Origin: Ridgeia piscesae
Taxonomy: Eukaryota > Annelida > Polychaeta > Sabellida > Siboglinidae
NCBI GenBank assembly: GCA_025642075.2
Contig: JAODUO010000132.1
Span: 1-64,000, forward strand
Direction: 5' to 3'
Length of the DNA stretch: 64,000 bases
Shown: positions 1-13,700 of the stretch, one piece after another
Layout of the letters: each line of letters opens with the position of its first letter
How positions within the stretch are numbered: the first letter of the stretch is position 1
The notes under the pieces: generated by a model
Seen by the model: the letters and a program-made list of their open reading frames with translations, nothing else
The model's database searches: none
Told to the model about the DNA's origin: nothing
Program-made: the position numbers and the translations under genes

Positions 1-199
1 AGTGTAACTTCGTATCGCGAGGAAAACAGCCACATTGGCGTCACCTAGCGAGTGATAGATGTATTCAATCTGAAATATTTGACACGTGGCGCCGATGTAG
101 CGAGTTTTCATCGCGGTGTTGGGATGATCATGATTGTCATCGTTTCATATACCAATTATGAATAAGTACTGTTGTACGTTTTGGGGCTCGATTATTGCG

Positions 200-865
200 A
201 TCAACCCAACGTTAAATACAAGACTGTTTTGTATGAGTGTAACGTATAGTAAACGTGACATCAACGTGATATATCTGTGATATGTCCACGTGTGGACCAC
301 GTAACTGCGGCCATACAAAATTACGTCGTTTCTACGTAGAAAATGCGTCGTTACGACACCATCAACGTGTTATAAATGTGGTGGAAACGTGATAATAACG
401 TGATGTATATGTGAAATTTTCACGTGGTGACTACGTAACTGCGACCCTACAAAATCACGTCGTATCCACGTAGAAAATGCCACCTATAACGTGGTATAAA
501 CGTGGTGGAAACATGATAATAATGTGATATATATGTGAAGTTTTCACGCGGTGACCACGTAACTGCGACTCTACAAAATCACGTCGTATCCACGTAGAAA
601 ATGCCACCTATAATGTGGTATAAACGTGGTGGAAACGTGATAATAATGTGATATATATGTGAAATTTTCACGTGGTGACCACGTAACTGCGACCTACAAA
701 ATCACGTGGTATCCAGGTAGAAAATGCCACCTATGACGTGGTATAAACGTGGTGGAAAACGTGGCGACGACGTAGCTGCGACTCGACAAAATCACGTCGT
801 TTCGACGTAACGTTTTCGACGTGGTAGCCACGATAGCGCCACGTGGCTGCCACGTGATAACCACG
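200..865. repeat. ACGT-rich tandem repeat, about 124-bp unit
   Basis: The segment that reads aactgcga..tacaaaatcacgtcg recurs at 303, 437, 561, 685 and, degenerate, 774, giving spacings of 134, 124, 124 and 89 bp. Each unit holds about seven ACGT tetramers within words such as cacgtgg, acgtcg and acgtag. No coding potential is seen. It may be a local satellite or the inner repeat of a transposon whose left end lies outside the window. Confidence 0.8.
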
Positions 866-1580
866 CAGATTTGCTAGCTGGGATATATCATGTCCTATAC
901 AGCACCCAAGGCGGTGAGTGAGATCCCAAAAAAATTGACCCCGAAAGGTCACCATCAGCCCCGTCCACTGCCTTAGTAAGTTTGTCCCACAGCAGCGAAG
1001 TATTGAATCTCCGGCTAGGTCCGTTATTGACAACATTCACCTTATCCCAACCCTGTTATTCATGCTCGTGTACGTACACAGAGTGCTCGGTGATGTCAAC
1101 AGATTTATGTCGTTCGTGTATGCTGTTTCGTTTTTATCTCACGCCAGACGTACTGATGACGATCGGTCTGCGAGTGACTTGTGCACACGGCGTGCTGGCC
1201 GAGCATACATTAGCACACTGCACACCGCGTTGAATTATGATGAGACGACTACGGCAAGCCAACGCCATCAGAATATTCAATAATATCACTATAGGGCCTA
1301 CAAGTATAAATATTAGCATGCTAATGTAATGTTGACCAGGTAGCTTGCAAATGGTAATCTAACATTAATGTAACGTTAACGTTTAATACGAACGATCACG
1401 TTATGTTATTTGTTAACGTTAATCTAACGTTTCATTTCTAGTCAAACAAAAACTAACGTTTTGGGAACGTTATATATCTAACCGTAACCAAAATCAAAAA
1501 GTTCTAACCAAATACAATCGTATAGCACACGACCACGACCACGACCACGCCCACACATTCATAGGCATGCCGTATTTTTG
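866..1580. other. Non-coding stretch upstream of the metallothionein gene
   Basis: No convincing gene is seen. Short open frames overlap on both strands without splice or similarity support. From about 1340 to 1500 the sequence repeats TAACGTTA/AACGTTAA-like words, possibly related to the ACGT-rich repeat to the left. Confidence 0.5.
1182..1225 (+). promoter_or_regulatory. Two metal-response-element-like cores
   Basis: TGCACAC occurs at 1182-1188 (continuing as CGG) and at 1219-1225. Both match the MRE core TGCRCNC bound by MTF-1 in metallothionein promoters. Further cores lie on the minus strand in intron 1 (2100-2106 and 2565-2571). The upstream pair is about 720 bp from the start codon, and a 7-bp core occurs by chance fairly often, so this is only suggestive. 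Confidence 0.3.
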
Positions 1581-1583
1581 CAA

Positions 1584-1588
1584 ACACA

Positions 1589-1659
<71 letters not shown>

Positions 1660-1681
1660 CAACAACAACAACAACAACAAG
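1584..1681. repeat. Compound microsatellite (ACGC)n-(AC)n-(AAC)n
   Basis: Uninterrupted acgc units run into ac units and then aac units. The open frames across it on both strands are low-complexity artefacts. Confidence 0.95.
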
Positions 1682-1944
1682 TGCATTGAAACCGTCAACA
1701 TGTTTAAAGACGCTTCCATTTGCCTTTCCTACAGAGAGGCTGATTTGTTGCGACGACAAGCGAGATTCATGCAATCACGCCTGCACGGCGTTCCATAGTC
1801 ATGCGCCGGTTAACTGTACACGTCATTCCTTTGTAAACAACCGGCGGTCAGGTTGACACGTTGAGTATCGTCACTGTGTCGCCGAGCTAACAGACGGAAC
1901 AGTTGTACGACGACAAGTGTCATCGTGTCCACAGATTCAACATC

Positions 1945-3175
1945 ATGTCAGACAAGCATGGATCAGGTAAGCTGCGTAAACTCATCGCATAGAGTACACA
2001 GACTGACATAGACGTAACAGTGAACTGGCTGGCTACATTATTGCCGGGTCATAACGGTCTGACAGTGACGTGTATATATTAAGGATATCGATTAAAACGG
2101 GGCGCAGCGTAGGCTGACTCTGTATCGGTGCTAAAAGTCAGACAAATGCAAGACACCTCTTTCGTCCCCAGTGGCAGAAAGACGGACATTTCCGGCGCAA
2201 AAAACGGAGAATTGTTTTAGAGGATATATCTGGAACAGTATTAAAACATGATGTGTACCCGCCACGGCAAACACGTATTTCATGTCGGTGATTATTTATA
2301 TTTATACATCAGTGAAATAATTTGACAATAACCATGCTTAAACATAAAAAATTATGCCGTTTATGTGATGAAAACTGTACCAACCGCACGAAGTCCTTTG
2401 TTCATTTACTGATGGCGTTACGATCAAGTCCCCGCCAAAAGTATTCACAAATCTGATGTTTCGCGCCATGCTTTGTTCATAACTAACTATTCATTGATTC
2501 TCTGTTGCAAATCACGACAAGAGGGCAGGGTCACCCTGATCTATTTAAATTTAATTGCGCAAAGGTGTGCATTCATTGTCGTCTGCCGAATGGCGGGAAA
2601 ATCACAACGTGTGCAATGGTCACGCATGGCTAAATAAGAATGTGGCGCGCCTTGACGGCAATGAAATTGGGATTGGCAATACATTTTTCTGGCGGGTTTG
2701 ATGAATAACTTTCAGTCACACTGCCACCATTAGGTCCGGTTTGCTGTATGTCGCACACATCAACCAAACAGAAGTTAAGTCGTCTAGGTCCACGGCGCTA
2801 TTTTATGAGACACCAAATTGGCACAGTGCCAAACCGGTGTGATTTACTAACACTGTTTACGCTATAAAGGCTAAGAAAGCAAACACCGAGTCACACGATA
2901 TCATCAATAACAAAACACGTCTTGTGATAGGCTGCATACATAGACCGTCTATTGCACAACTTACTGGAGAAAGCAGGAGCTGTGTTACGACACGTTTTAT
3001 TTGCCATTTACTCTTCCGCACTGCTTAGGCCTAAAATAGCATAATGCCTCAGACGGCGCTTTCGTTATAACTGAACGTGGCATTGTGTAGTCTATATGCC
3101 TCTCTCAACATGCAAGTATATTTCTGTCAAATAGCAATGTGTTCTGGCGTATGAGCATTCAAATTAAATATGACA

Positions 3176-3236
<61 letters not shown>

Positions 3237-3537
3237 TGATTGATAAATTGTAAATACTTATAATATAATTAATAATTTTTATGTCATACATTATGTCTTT
3301 AATTTTTATTTAATTATATTAAAACATTATCTAATAAATAAACAATATATTTAATTATCTTAAAAAATAATTTAATTTAATAGCAATTAAAATGTTAAGC
3401 TAATAAATAAATATAAAATTAAAATTATAAATTAAATTTATAAATTATCTATTAAATAATTATTAGAAGATGACAATATATAAATAAAAATTATAATAAT
3501 GTCTAAAATGTCATATACACATTTAATAATTTATATT

Positions 3538-3592
<55 letters not shown>

Positions 3593-4855
3593 TTGTTATG
3601 CTAAGATTTCCAATAATTAATGTATAGCACAATGTAATTATATTCAAATGATAATTTTAGGATCATAAAAGAGTCAGATTGTTAATATTAATTGATGAAT
3701 TAATACAGAAAGAAGGAAAACTCATTGTCGGTTTTTTTTTGGTGCGCATGCGTAACGAAGCTGCTGCTTGGAAGGTAACTGGTGCGGGCCGTGTGGTATT
3801 CCACAGACGTGCAGCTAAGGATAGATTGAATGGAGGAACGTCTTAGTCGCTACGTATTTTTACCAGTGACCTTGTTTGCTGCAGGTTGTTGCGGAGGTGA
3901 AGCGAAGAAGCCCGAGGTCGCGAGTGAAGCAGGCGGCGACAAGACGTCGTCGGACGGCAAATGTACCTGTGAGTATTGAGTCTGAAAGTCGTTATTCGAT
4001 CAGACCAGATTACACGAGCGATTTGTGTCACAACTGGTCGGGCGACACCGTCTTGCACAATTAATTATGCGAACGACACATCTGAACATAGCGACCACGA
4101 TCTTGCTTTGCGTCCCTCCCGATTTGTGCTTTTGTGAAAGGTCACGACGGGTTCAATTGCTGACTGTGACTGAAAGATCACTTCTTAAAAACTGCTCCCG
4201 ACAGTAGGTCGAATTGGGCAAGCCCCCGGTGTTGTGTACGCAATTAACTGTACGTGACGCAGCCGGCCGATTAATGGGGCAAATAATTGGTCGTGCAACC
4301 CGGGGTTAATTGTTCAAAGATTCAAAAGACTTTATTGGCCTTTTTAAACATTTCATTGGAGTTTCGGGTGTTTAGCGACAGACAACCCGGCAAGAAAGTC
4401 AAAACTACTCATTTTTTGTTTTTGTAAACGTAGCAATTCAAATATAATTCTAATTTTAAGTTGTACATAACTATGGTTTAATAATTAAAACAGTTAAGAC
4501 TAAACAGTCAAGTAATTTACTTAAGAAAAGAACGAAAATTATTCTAAATACATACTAGTAATTACATTATTATACTTACACGTATAAAGCACGTGTGTGT
4601 GTGCGTTGTGTGAGCGCGTGTGCGTGCATATATGTGTACAACCACACATACCATTTGGTGACAACAATGTTGTACAAAGTATGAATTGAGCAATAAAATA
4701 TCCACGATGTGATGTTAGTAAAATGTCAACTGTAGTTGTTTGTTGTAGTACCGACGTGCGGCAGCAACTGCCAGTGCCCAGCCGGACAGTGCAAGTGTGA
4801 GCCGGGGAAGTGTGGCACGGCCGACTGTTGCAAGGACAACAAATGTTGCCAGTAG
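1945..4855 (+). CDS. Metallothionein-like protein, three exons
   Basis: Join 1945-1966, 3885-3968, 4749-4855, with canonical sites cag/gtaagc, tgcag/gt, cct/gtgagt and tgtag/ta. The product is 70 residues with 13 cysteines at 9, 10, 34, 39, 43, 45, 50, 52, 57, 62, 63, 68 and 69, and no aromatic residue. Residues 34-70 hold eleven Cys, including two C-x-C motifs (43/45, 50/52) and two C-C pairs near the end. Residues 11-33 form a Cys-free linker rich in Gly, Lys, Ser and Glu after an N-terminal Cys pair. Small size, Cys density, many Lys and the three-exon layout are those of metallothioneins, cytosolic thiolate-cluster proteins that buffer Zn, Cu and Cd. The Cys pattern is not one I can place in a named phylum subfamily. 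It may be metal-induced, given the nearby MRE-like cores. The start is the first ATG of the 5' exon. Another Cys-rich peptide class is possible but less likely. Confidence 0.8.
3170..3600. repeat. AT-rich block with two (TA)n tracts
   Basis: Pure TA tracts lie at about 3180-3231 and 3546-3588, with almost pure A/T sequence between them. It lies in intron 2... of the metallothionein gene's first intron region (between exons 1 and 2) and shows no coding signal. Confidence 0.9.
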
Positions 4856-5340
4856 GTGGCGGCACTGTCCAACATCGCTGCGCGTGACCTCAAACGAGAA
4901 GTGGCCAATGTCATGCGCCGCCATTGATGACAATGTGGTGCTGTTGTAGACGTTGTCTGTGTCTCGTGGAGACTTCTGTAACGTGTGTTGCCCTACATGA
5001 AATGTCCATGCATGATTTCCAAAGCGGTTAAAAAAATTTGAAATTGCCATGTTAAATTTATTTTCAAGTGCCCTGATGTTTGTCATAGGCTGATTTGCGT
5101 CGTGGTTACTCGGTTTGGTCCTGTTCTTCAACGTGGCACTGCAGTCTAGCGCAAACACTATATGCGCTTTGATAGGGCAGGGTCTATGCCGCTAACGAAG
5201 TTTCCACACATTAATGGCTTACATTCTTTCACAACATTATTGTTTAATGTGACACAATTTGCATTTTATGACTATGATGTTCATTGTTAGCGGAACGATT
5301 GCGTTGTGTTGTTTGTGTTATGGTTTCGAAATGTTCGTTG

Positions 5341-5346
5341 AATAAA
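5341..5346 (+). terminator. Poly(A) signal AATAAA of the metallothionein gene
   Basis: A canonical AATAAA stands about 490 bp after the stop codon at 4853-4855 and is followed by T/G-containing sequence. It is the first canonical signal downstream on this strand. Confidence 0.65.
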
Positions 5347-6177
5347 AATACGATTGCAATCACAATCACTCATCGACTATTTAAGTCCGAATAAAACGGG
5401 CATTATTGACAAACTCTTAGTACAAACTTTATACATACGTCATTATTTGATATGCACTAGAATATTACTCAAACCAGAGTAGTCTAAATATGTTGAAGGT
5501 GAACCACTCTGCTCCCAGAATTACGCTTTAACAAGGCTACCAGTTGGTTCGTAATCTTATTGTTGGAGTGTTTCGCTCACTAAACATTCACGTTGTAGGT
5601 TTATGCAAAACATCAAAACTACGAACAGCCTCTGCTGACGGTATGGTATCCGTATTTGTCTGAAATTGTAATTTCACATTATATGCGTTAATTTGCAACA
5701 CTATATCAGCAACAAAAAACATGCATACGCCGGCCTCCAACTTTTTCTACCGCCAGACCTCCAAATTGTCCAATTTCAGTCACATCAGTTTGGTTACATA
5801 CAAATAACTGTTCAATGGTGGTAGTTACATTTTCATCAGTTTTACGATTGTATAAATTCAATGACTAAGACCATCACGTGTCATACCGGGTCTGCATTCC
5901 GCTTGTGTGGTTCCCCCCGTTATCCGTCTTCATCTCAAACAGCACACCGCATCCCAACGTCGTCTTCTGAAGCCCAATCCAATAGGCCTACTATCTCTAA
6001 ACGCAAACACTGTCAGGTAGTGTCCGTGTTTCGACTTCTTTCGTGATGCTCTTGGTAATTAAATTTTAAAATTTCCCAAACCAAGCGTGACGCAGACATT
6101 CACGTTCCAAATGTAACTCATAAACTCTGCACATAAATAGTCCCCTGACCTATATTATCGACGATTTGGGAAAGCAA

Positions 6178-6292
6178 GATGGCGGACAATGGTTTCACGT
6201 AGTCGCGCAACCGCGCGTTGCCAGGAAGTGACGTAACAATGCAAACCTGGGATGTGCCATCCGTGCAGCGGACAAAAGGAAAACATGCAAGG
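6178..6292 (+). promoter_or_regulatory. Promoter-like patch with ETS/CRE-type sites
   Basis: A locally GC-richer stretch contains aagatggcgg (YY1-like start context), ccaggaagtgacgtaa (an ETS site joined to a TGACGTAA CRE/ATF site) and an 18-codon frame from the ATG at 6239 ending at a possible donor, caag/gtactt. It could be the first exon and promoter of an unrecognised plus-strand gene. No following exon was found, so the call is weak. Confidence 0.2.
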
Positions 6293-8746
6293 TACTTAAC
6301 GACTTCTTGTAGTATATATTATATGTAAGTTTAAATATTATTTTGTTTATTATGGTAGGTCGCTGTATATGTAATAAACGGCAATATTTGTATTGGGTAA
6401 TAACATTCGCGAAAACAACCTAAGATTGACGATGAAAACTATCAAGTAGGAGTCCATAGAATACCGCAGAGAGAAGTCAGTCATCTAGCATCATTTTATT
6501 AATCCCTACACAGAGAAACACAGTCCGTCATTTGCAGATTCACCTGATTCATTCAACCTAACAACGCCCGTGGCCACCGTGAACGATTTGTCGAAGTAAT
6601 TAGCTATCCAATTTGATGCTAATAGCTTTTTAATAGAACAGCATAGAATGGAATTGACTAACCGAAACAGCACGTTGTATATGCAGCCACGGCGGACACC
6701 TAGGCGGGGAAGACGAGTTTTTTTAATGCTTTGGTAGACACCTCCACCCCATATATTGGTGTTTAATTGCCAATTAGCATAAGACACATAGACCTATAAT
6801 TCTAGGTTACACGCGCGCGTACATGCATGCAGACCAGCGGTCTTTAATCTGTTACCGCTTTGAGCTAGTCGACTGACACAATCACAAGCACCCACAAGCA
6901 CGAGAGGATGACATTTTGAAAAGAAACTGTATTCAGACAATCGACACCCTATATAACAAATGTCGTTATAATATTTTGTAAAACGTAACGAAACTTATAT
7001 TTTCGCTTTTGCAATAGTTAGTATCAAACATATGACAAATACTGTTATAACAACCGTTTGCTAATACAAATACCAATGTGATGCTCAGCCTTGTGTGCCT
7101 GTGATAAGCTGTGCTAGGACCTTGTCACAACTAAAGCATATACAAATTATTATAACCAGCAAGATCCAGTCTATTTTTTCCGCGCTTTTTCTGTTCATCC
7201 AAAATTGTAGAAATGCCAGTCTTCCACAACAATACAGTGTAGGCCTAGCAACTGGGGTGAGGACTTTACACAGAACCTTGGACTTGTATTTGCAAGATAA
7301 AGAACTCGACTGTCACCAGCAGGTCATCGCCTTTGACAGCTCAGTCTTTGGTGGAAATTAACCGGTACCACTGTCCATGCATTCTTCATTATTTAATGCT
7401 TTTACAAACGGCAACTGTGAGTCAGGGTCTTGTGGAAGGCTCTGACAAAAAACGTCTTACACGATGGTGATGTTCTGTGTATTATTGCTGGTCACACGTG
7501 CACCTGGTCGAGATCATCAAAATACAAGATATTCCAGTTTGATGAGATCGTCATCTCCGATCACAAAGGACATTCTAGATTCTGTATGAGAGCTGTAAAG
7601 ACTAGCAGGAAATATGTTTGAATTTATTTGAAACTTCCTGTACGTATATGCTTGATGTTCGAAATAGGCCCCATATATAAATATGTCGCCAGCCATTTTG
7701 TTTCGCTTATATTCGCAACATGTAATCCTGCGGGCCATGGGGCACACACGACAATTCACTGTAATACTCTTTAACGTCGTGACTACATCGTGCTTACAGT
7801 TCTTACTCTTTTTCTGGGGCTCCTTCCTGCTTTTCAGTTCTGATTACTAGGCGACTGGGTTGCTATCACAGGGCCGTGGGCTCTCAGAAGGCGAAATGGG
7901 AATAATTCCTTTACACATGACATGTCGGCCACTGGCGTACCGGCCAAATAGCGAGTCTATACCGTGTAAATATTGGTTATGCCAGGCATATTGCGGGTTG
8001 TTCCTGGATAAATGCTGTCCATTTTGCTGACTTTTCGGGTAGGCTCTATGGACAGCCGGGCACAAATGCTAAACCCGTGTCGACATGACGTCTGTGTTTA
8101 TGTCGGGAACTTACTAGCGAATTAAGGGTTGTTGGTAAATGGCAAGGTATTTACGTATCTTAGATTTTACTCGCGAACGAGTCTCCTCGGAGTGCAGCTG
8201 ACCGCGCACATGTAAGGGTCTTTTGTGAAACCTGGCCATTTGTTTTAGGGTCAACTTTTATGGCAATGTTTGTTGTTCAGCTGAACTAACAACGATGACC
8301 TACATCACATTTCGACATACCGATGTTGTTGTTCAGTCTAACCTAGCTGTATTGTTTGATTTTATAGTTATAGCCGATGGCAAATCGACGTTGCTTAAAT
8401 TAGTTAATAACGGCTCGATTCGTTATCAGCGCATGCAGCTAATCTTGCTTAGCAGTTAAGTTTTATTTGCTCAACAAAACATTGCCTGTGGTAGTTAATA
8501 GATAAGATATTTCAAGTCCGTGCAAGCACGATCACACCATTTAATGATACACTGACTGCTTTGTTTGTTTGTTTTGACAAAGTACTGTGCCGATGTAATA
8601 GCGGTCATTGATGTAACACTGACATTAAAACAGTTTCTCTTCACAACCATTACAATACATGAGAACATTTTAGACAGTAACTTCACATGATTGACGTGGC
8701 AAAATTTTCACAGGACAAATGTATGTCAGGGTAGTAGTAGTAGTAG

Positions 8747-8749
<3 letters not shown>

Positions 8750-8842
<93 letters not shown>

Positions 8843-8848
8843 CACACT
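8750..8848. repeat. (CA)n microsatellite
   Basis: About 100 bp of nearly perfect CA dinucleotides with two small interruptions. Open frames through it are artefacts. Confidence 0.98.
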
Positions 8849-10425
8849 ACCACCAAACATGACAACATGCCTGATAAACTGCACTGCCGCTCTCCTTCAA
8901 CAGGCATACACTACAACTGTCAAACCATAAAGACCCTGTCTGTAAGAAAGAACAAATAGTTTTTAGTGATGGGAGTAGTTGCCTTGGTCTACCAGTCAGG
9001 TTTGTATACGTCGAGAGCAGTCACAACGCAGTGAAGACATTTAACTGTTCATTCTCGCGCGTCAGGGGGCGCTGTGGCTGATTACGTTAGTACCAGCCTA
9101 TAGTACCCCTGGCAGATCCCTTTGCGAAACTCTTCTATTAACCTCAGTCAGCGAGATCGCCCACGAAGAGTGTGGTCGGCTCCGGTCATGCGATATAATT
9201 TAGAGTGATTTCTCGTGTTGAAAGCAATGCTTAGGATGTGACTGGGTCATTATATTTGGATTCTGCAAGACGAATAAGTTATAAAAAAACAGCCCTTTGT
9301 CGCTGTCAGACGACGTGCCATATTGCCACGGTTGCATGCAACTTAGTTGCAACTAATTTACACCCGAGCTAATATACCCGAGTTGGGGCTCTTGAACACA
9401 CAACGCCCTCACATTGATAGTATAAAAACAGATACCGAACTAAACGATGAAACGTCCGAGATTGAGCTAGATCTGTGCGCGCTAAATTGTTACCACCGTG
9501 GGTGGGGGGGTGGGGGCAGGGGGATTCCGTAGCTCCCATCTAACAGCTCTGGTTGCACCGTATAACGGTACCTTAACACAATGTTATCAAGACTATCTGG
9601 AGCAGTCCTAAAGACATGCACACTGCGACTGCTATCGTGACTTCACAATCGTAATCGTGACGTGACACCTGTACTACTTAGCCTTACCAACAATGTCTAC
9701 ATATTACATATTACACGTGCATTACATTACTCTGGCGACGCGACCGCTGCTATATCAATGCTACACTGATGCAATTCTCATAAAAAGGACCTGTTTCTTT
9801 CACAAAGAAACACACGTGATGACCAGAGTTTCTACACAATGCAAATGCCCGACAGACTCCAACTTGAAATGGACACCATATTTAATGCTTATTGCTAAAC
9901 AGGTCACGTGACCAACAACTGTCATAAAAATATATGACATCATCCATATTTATTGACATATTATACAGGTAGATGCCAAACTACTATAACAATTAATCAG
10001 GAGTAGAAAATGAATAGTCCTATGTAATAATACACAGTTGTTACTGTTATCAAGAATATTATATCAAACTGGTGATTGTAACCTCATAGGTATCTTTTCT
10101 TCCTAATTTTTTTAGTGACATTTATGCATATTTTAGCAGTCATCAGCAGGCTAACTTTGAACTAATTACTACAGGATACTATCAGCAAACTTCTGTCCAG
10201 TCCAATGTTGCAACTTGGGATCCACATCACTGACAGACCGATAGTATCTCAGACTGATAGTATCTCAGACTGATAGTATCACTTCCTGCAGTAGTTAGTC
10301 ACAAATGTCAGTAGTAAAGAAAGGCACAATTGCTACTGAAAAACGATTTATGGTAATATCTTCAGCAGTAATTAATGCAATTGCATCCAAAAGTTGCTAA
10401 TAACATTTACTCAAAAAACTACTTA

Positions 10426-10431
10426 TTTATT
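10426..10431 (-). terminator. Candidate poly(A) signal of PFAS
   Basis: tttatt on the plus strand is AATAAA on the minus strand, about 310 bp after the PFAS stop codon. A variant ATTAAA lies nearer, at 10543-10548. Which one is used cannot be told from sequence alone. Confidence 0.4.
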
Positions 10432-10739
10432 TGGTGTCAATTAAAGAAATATATCGCTCAGCGATACACAGTTCATTCCAAATGTGTTACATTGTCACCT
10501 GTCAAATTTAAGATGTCCTCTGATCTTTTTTGTCAAATGCTATTTAATAGATCTTTAACAAACAAACGGCATGATTCAATTTAATGACTACACATACACA
10601 CTAAGCGACACGCAGTTCATTGTGCGGTTGTCTGAGTTTAATTCAAGAAAATCAAACTAAAGACTTTTTCAGACTTTTCTTTGATAAATCCCATCCAAAC
10701 AATGCAGCAACCATCTCCGTGGATTCACCGTACATCATC

Positions 10740-13700
10740 TCAGTTTGCATGTCCCTGACACCACTCGTAGGCATTCGTAAACATGGTCATCCACGGCGAC
10801 CACGACTGCATGGTGTGTTGCCAGGCAACGGGCATCCATGGCCATTGCCATGGCAACACACAACGCTCAGGATGAGGCATCATAGCAAGATGGCGACCGT
10901 CACGGGAACAGAGAGCTGCAATACCCCTCTCTGTGCCATTGGGGTTGAATGGGTAGACGACAGTGGGCAGTCCAGAGTCGTCAACAAAACGCAGCGGTGA
11001 CAGGTGGTCGGTGACAACTTGGTTGGACAGCTCCGAGTTCTTGAACACCATTCGTCCTGAGAAACACGATAATGGCATTAGTCAAAACATTAATAATAAT
11101 ACATTTTATTTACCTAATATCACACTTGAAACCATTGCTCTTTTCAATGTAACTCTCAATAAATGTGCTTTATGCAATGAAATAAGACAATGCTTTACTT
11201 GAGGTAATGGAGCTGTTCGAAGGAGACACAAATAGTAATGATTAGTTATTCTGGTTAACTGTTGCCAGTACAGGGCCCTACATACATATACAAATATACA
11301 ACATGCCAAGGCAAAGTTGGTATTGAGTTGAAAAAATGAGAAACAGAGGTTTGTAATTTTATTGATTCCTCAGCCTTAAAATGATACGTGATTTTATTAC
11401 ATATCGTCAGCAGTATTTGTTGTATTGCTACAATTGACACGAATTAAAATGCAATGTTTTGAGATACATCTATTGTCTATTGTGTTTTAACATACGAAAA
11501 ATATCCCAGCTAATAGGTCAGTACAACTTGACACCTGCTCCCCTGTGGTTAATATACATCTATGCTAGTTAGATGACAGATTACAAGTAGAAGTTAGTGT
11601 ATCTGATGAATACCTTCTCCATGTGCCACCCATATGCCAAGTGTTGATCCCGCCATTCCTTTGAACATCATCGCCGAACTCTCCTCGATCATGACACTGC
11701 AGAAGCGCGATTCAAAGCGTTGCGATGCATTGTGGGTAAGGTGCACTCCTTGTTCCACAGCGGTAGAACTGATTTCTGTGATGGAAATGGACATTTGATA
11801 AAGTTGGAAATGTGTCGGTTGTATAGTTAAAACAAAGTTGACTCTACTGAGCAAACACGCAAAAACTGCCCAACCCTTACCGAGTGCAAACAAACCAATA
11901 CAGTCCAGTAAACCTGTGCTCCGAGGGCTTTCATTTACCTTAATCCAATCCTTCTTTTGCATAAGCCAACCTGTTGAAGCTGGTGACCGAGGCTACAGAA
12001 TAATCTAGGAGAAGGCCCTATATGATTCCTTTTTCCCTGCAACACCTAGACAGTGGAATAGGCTCCCCACAAGCCTGTCAGCCACCCAGAGGCTTTCAGG
12101 GCTGGCCTTCGTGTCTTAACATCTGCTTTAATTTCTTCATGAGACTATGTACATCATAATATTATATTTTTTAAATCAGCAGAGGTCCATACAATAACTT
12201 TATTAACGTTTTAATTTTTTTTTATTAGCTGTTTGTTTTAAGAGAGCATACACCGCCCCACCCCGCCCCCAAGCTTTGTTGGACTTTTAACACCCTGCAA
12301 GGGCCCAGTCCAGTATATGGAAGAAGAGACACCTGCTTTCGCCTTCTTGCCAAAGGAGTTTATGTTTATGAACATGTTTTATGTGCATTGTTTATTCTTT
12401 TATTAAGTCCAGATACAAATTCAGTACATAATGATAATATTACATGAAATATAAAAAAAAAAAAATGTAATTACAATACAGCATTGCTATTTCCATACGA
12501 GAATTACTTTACCTTTGGTGTTTCCGTTTGTCGATTTCACTGAATCCGGAGCCACCCAGCCTAGTAGCGCCATCAACTGGCATCCATTGCAAACGCCGAG
12601 ACTGAATGTGTCAGAGCGCTGGTAGAAGGAATCAAACTGTGCCCTGACATCAGAGTTGAACTTGAGGGTAGCCGCCCAGCCTGGAAAGGGCGACATGTCA
12701 ACAACATTAGCACTGCTTAAAGGTGTCTCCTCAGAGTGGATTTTTTTCTTGTCTCTTCATTTCATGAAAAAGTAAACCTGCTAAGTTTTTACTGTAACTG
12801 TTTTCTGGTTTGTGCAACCTTTATGTGTAGTTTTGATTAAATCATTTGAAAGGTAAGGAACTTATTTAATGTTGGATCATTTAATTCAAATGATTTAAAA
12901 ATAGCAATCATCATGAGATTGGCCAAGATACAATGCAAGTCCATTCCATAGACAAACGTGGCACTTAGATAGGTTCACTAGCAACACATCTGGCCATATA
13001 TCTACGTGATTTTGTGACGATCAGTGCATGGACTTTGAATGCATCTAAAAATGACTTGGGGTTCTAAAGTGTTAATAATAATACTGGTTTCTTAGGTGCC
13101 AATACCCTCACAGATCAAGCTCAGTGGCACGTAAAAACCAAGGGTTTGAGCAATTTTTTATCCGCAAACAATGCAATTGTCGACGGATGGATGAAAGTGC
13201 TAGGAAGCTAAGGACGATAGGCAGCATTAAAGAGATAGGTGTTTAGACGCCTGCGAAATGAAACTACATTTCCTTCTAATTGAATACTGGCAGGAAGCGA
13301 ATTACACAGAGTTGGTGCGGCAACCAAGAAATCTTGGGTTTCAGCTTTCATTTTCACACGACGAATGTAAAGAAGGTTACTACTGGCTGATTGTAGCTGT
13401 CTCAAATGTCTTGCTGGAGTGAACATTGATTCAGATACGCTGGCTGTGTAGATGGGCTTGATAGGCTGTTGTACAAATCTTGAAAATAATGCGATAGTGC
13501 ACAGTGAGCCGATGTAATGGTTTCAGAAGTGGCACTGAGCAAGAAGAATGAGGAGGACACGTGACTACTCTTGCCAGACCATTTTGGACACGTTGAAGTT
13601 TGCTCACATGAATTACATCACATGATTTAAGTCATGTGACATGACCGTGAAATTCAGTCTTTTGAAGAAGGCTATGAGAGACAGCCGAAATATACGGAGA

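Larger units (their letters stand above)
5350..10420. other. Intergenic region between two convergent genes
   Basis: This 5-kb stretch separates the 3' end of the metallothionein-like gene from the 3' end of PFAS. It has only short, overlapping frames without splice or family support. Noted contents are a promoter-like patch near 6.2 kb, a (CA)n tract near 8.8 kb and a short repeat of cagactgatagtatct at about 10,235-10,280. I see no other structure I can support. Confidence 0.5.

Noticed and set aside
6506..6787. 93-residue minus-strand frame
   Set aside because: No recognisable domain, no exon partners and no conservation evidence available.
13650..13700. Ribozyme-like word gaagaaggc...gccgaaa
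   Set aside because: Lacks CTGATGA and a cleavage triplet.
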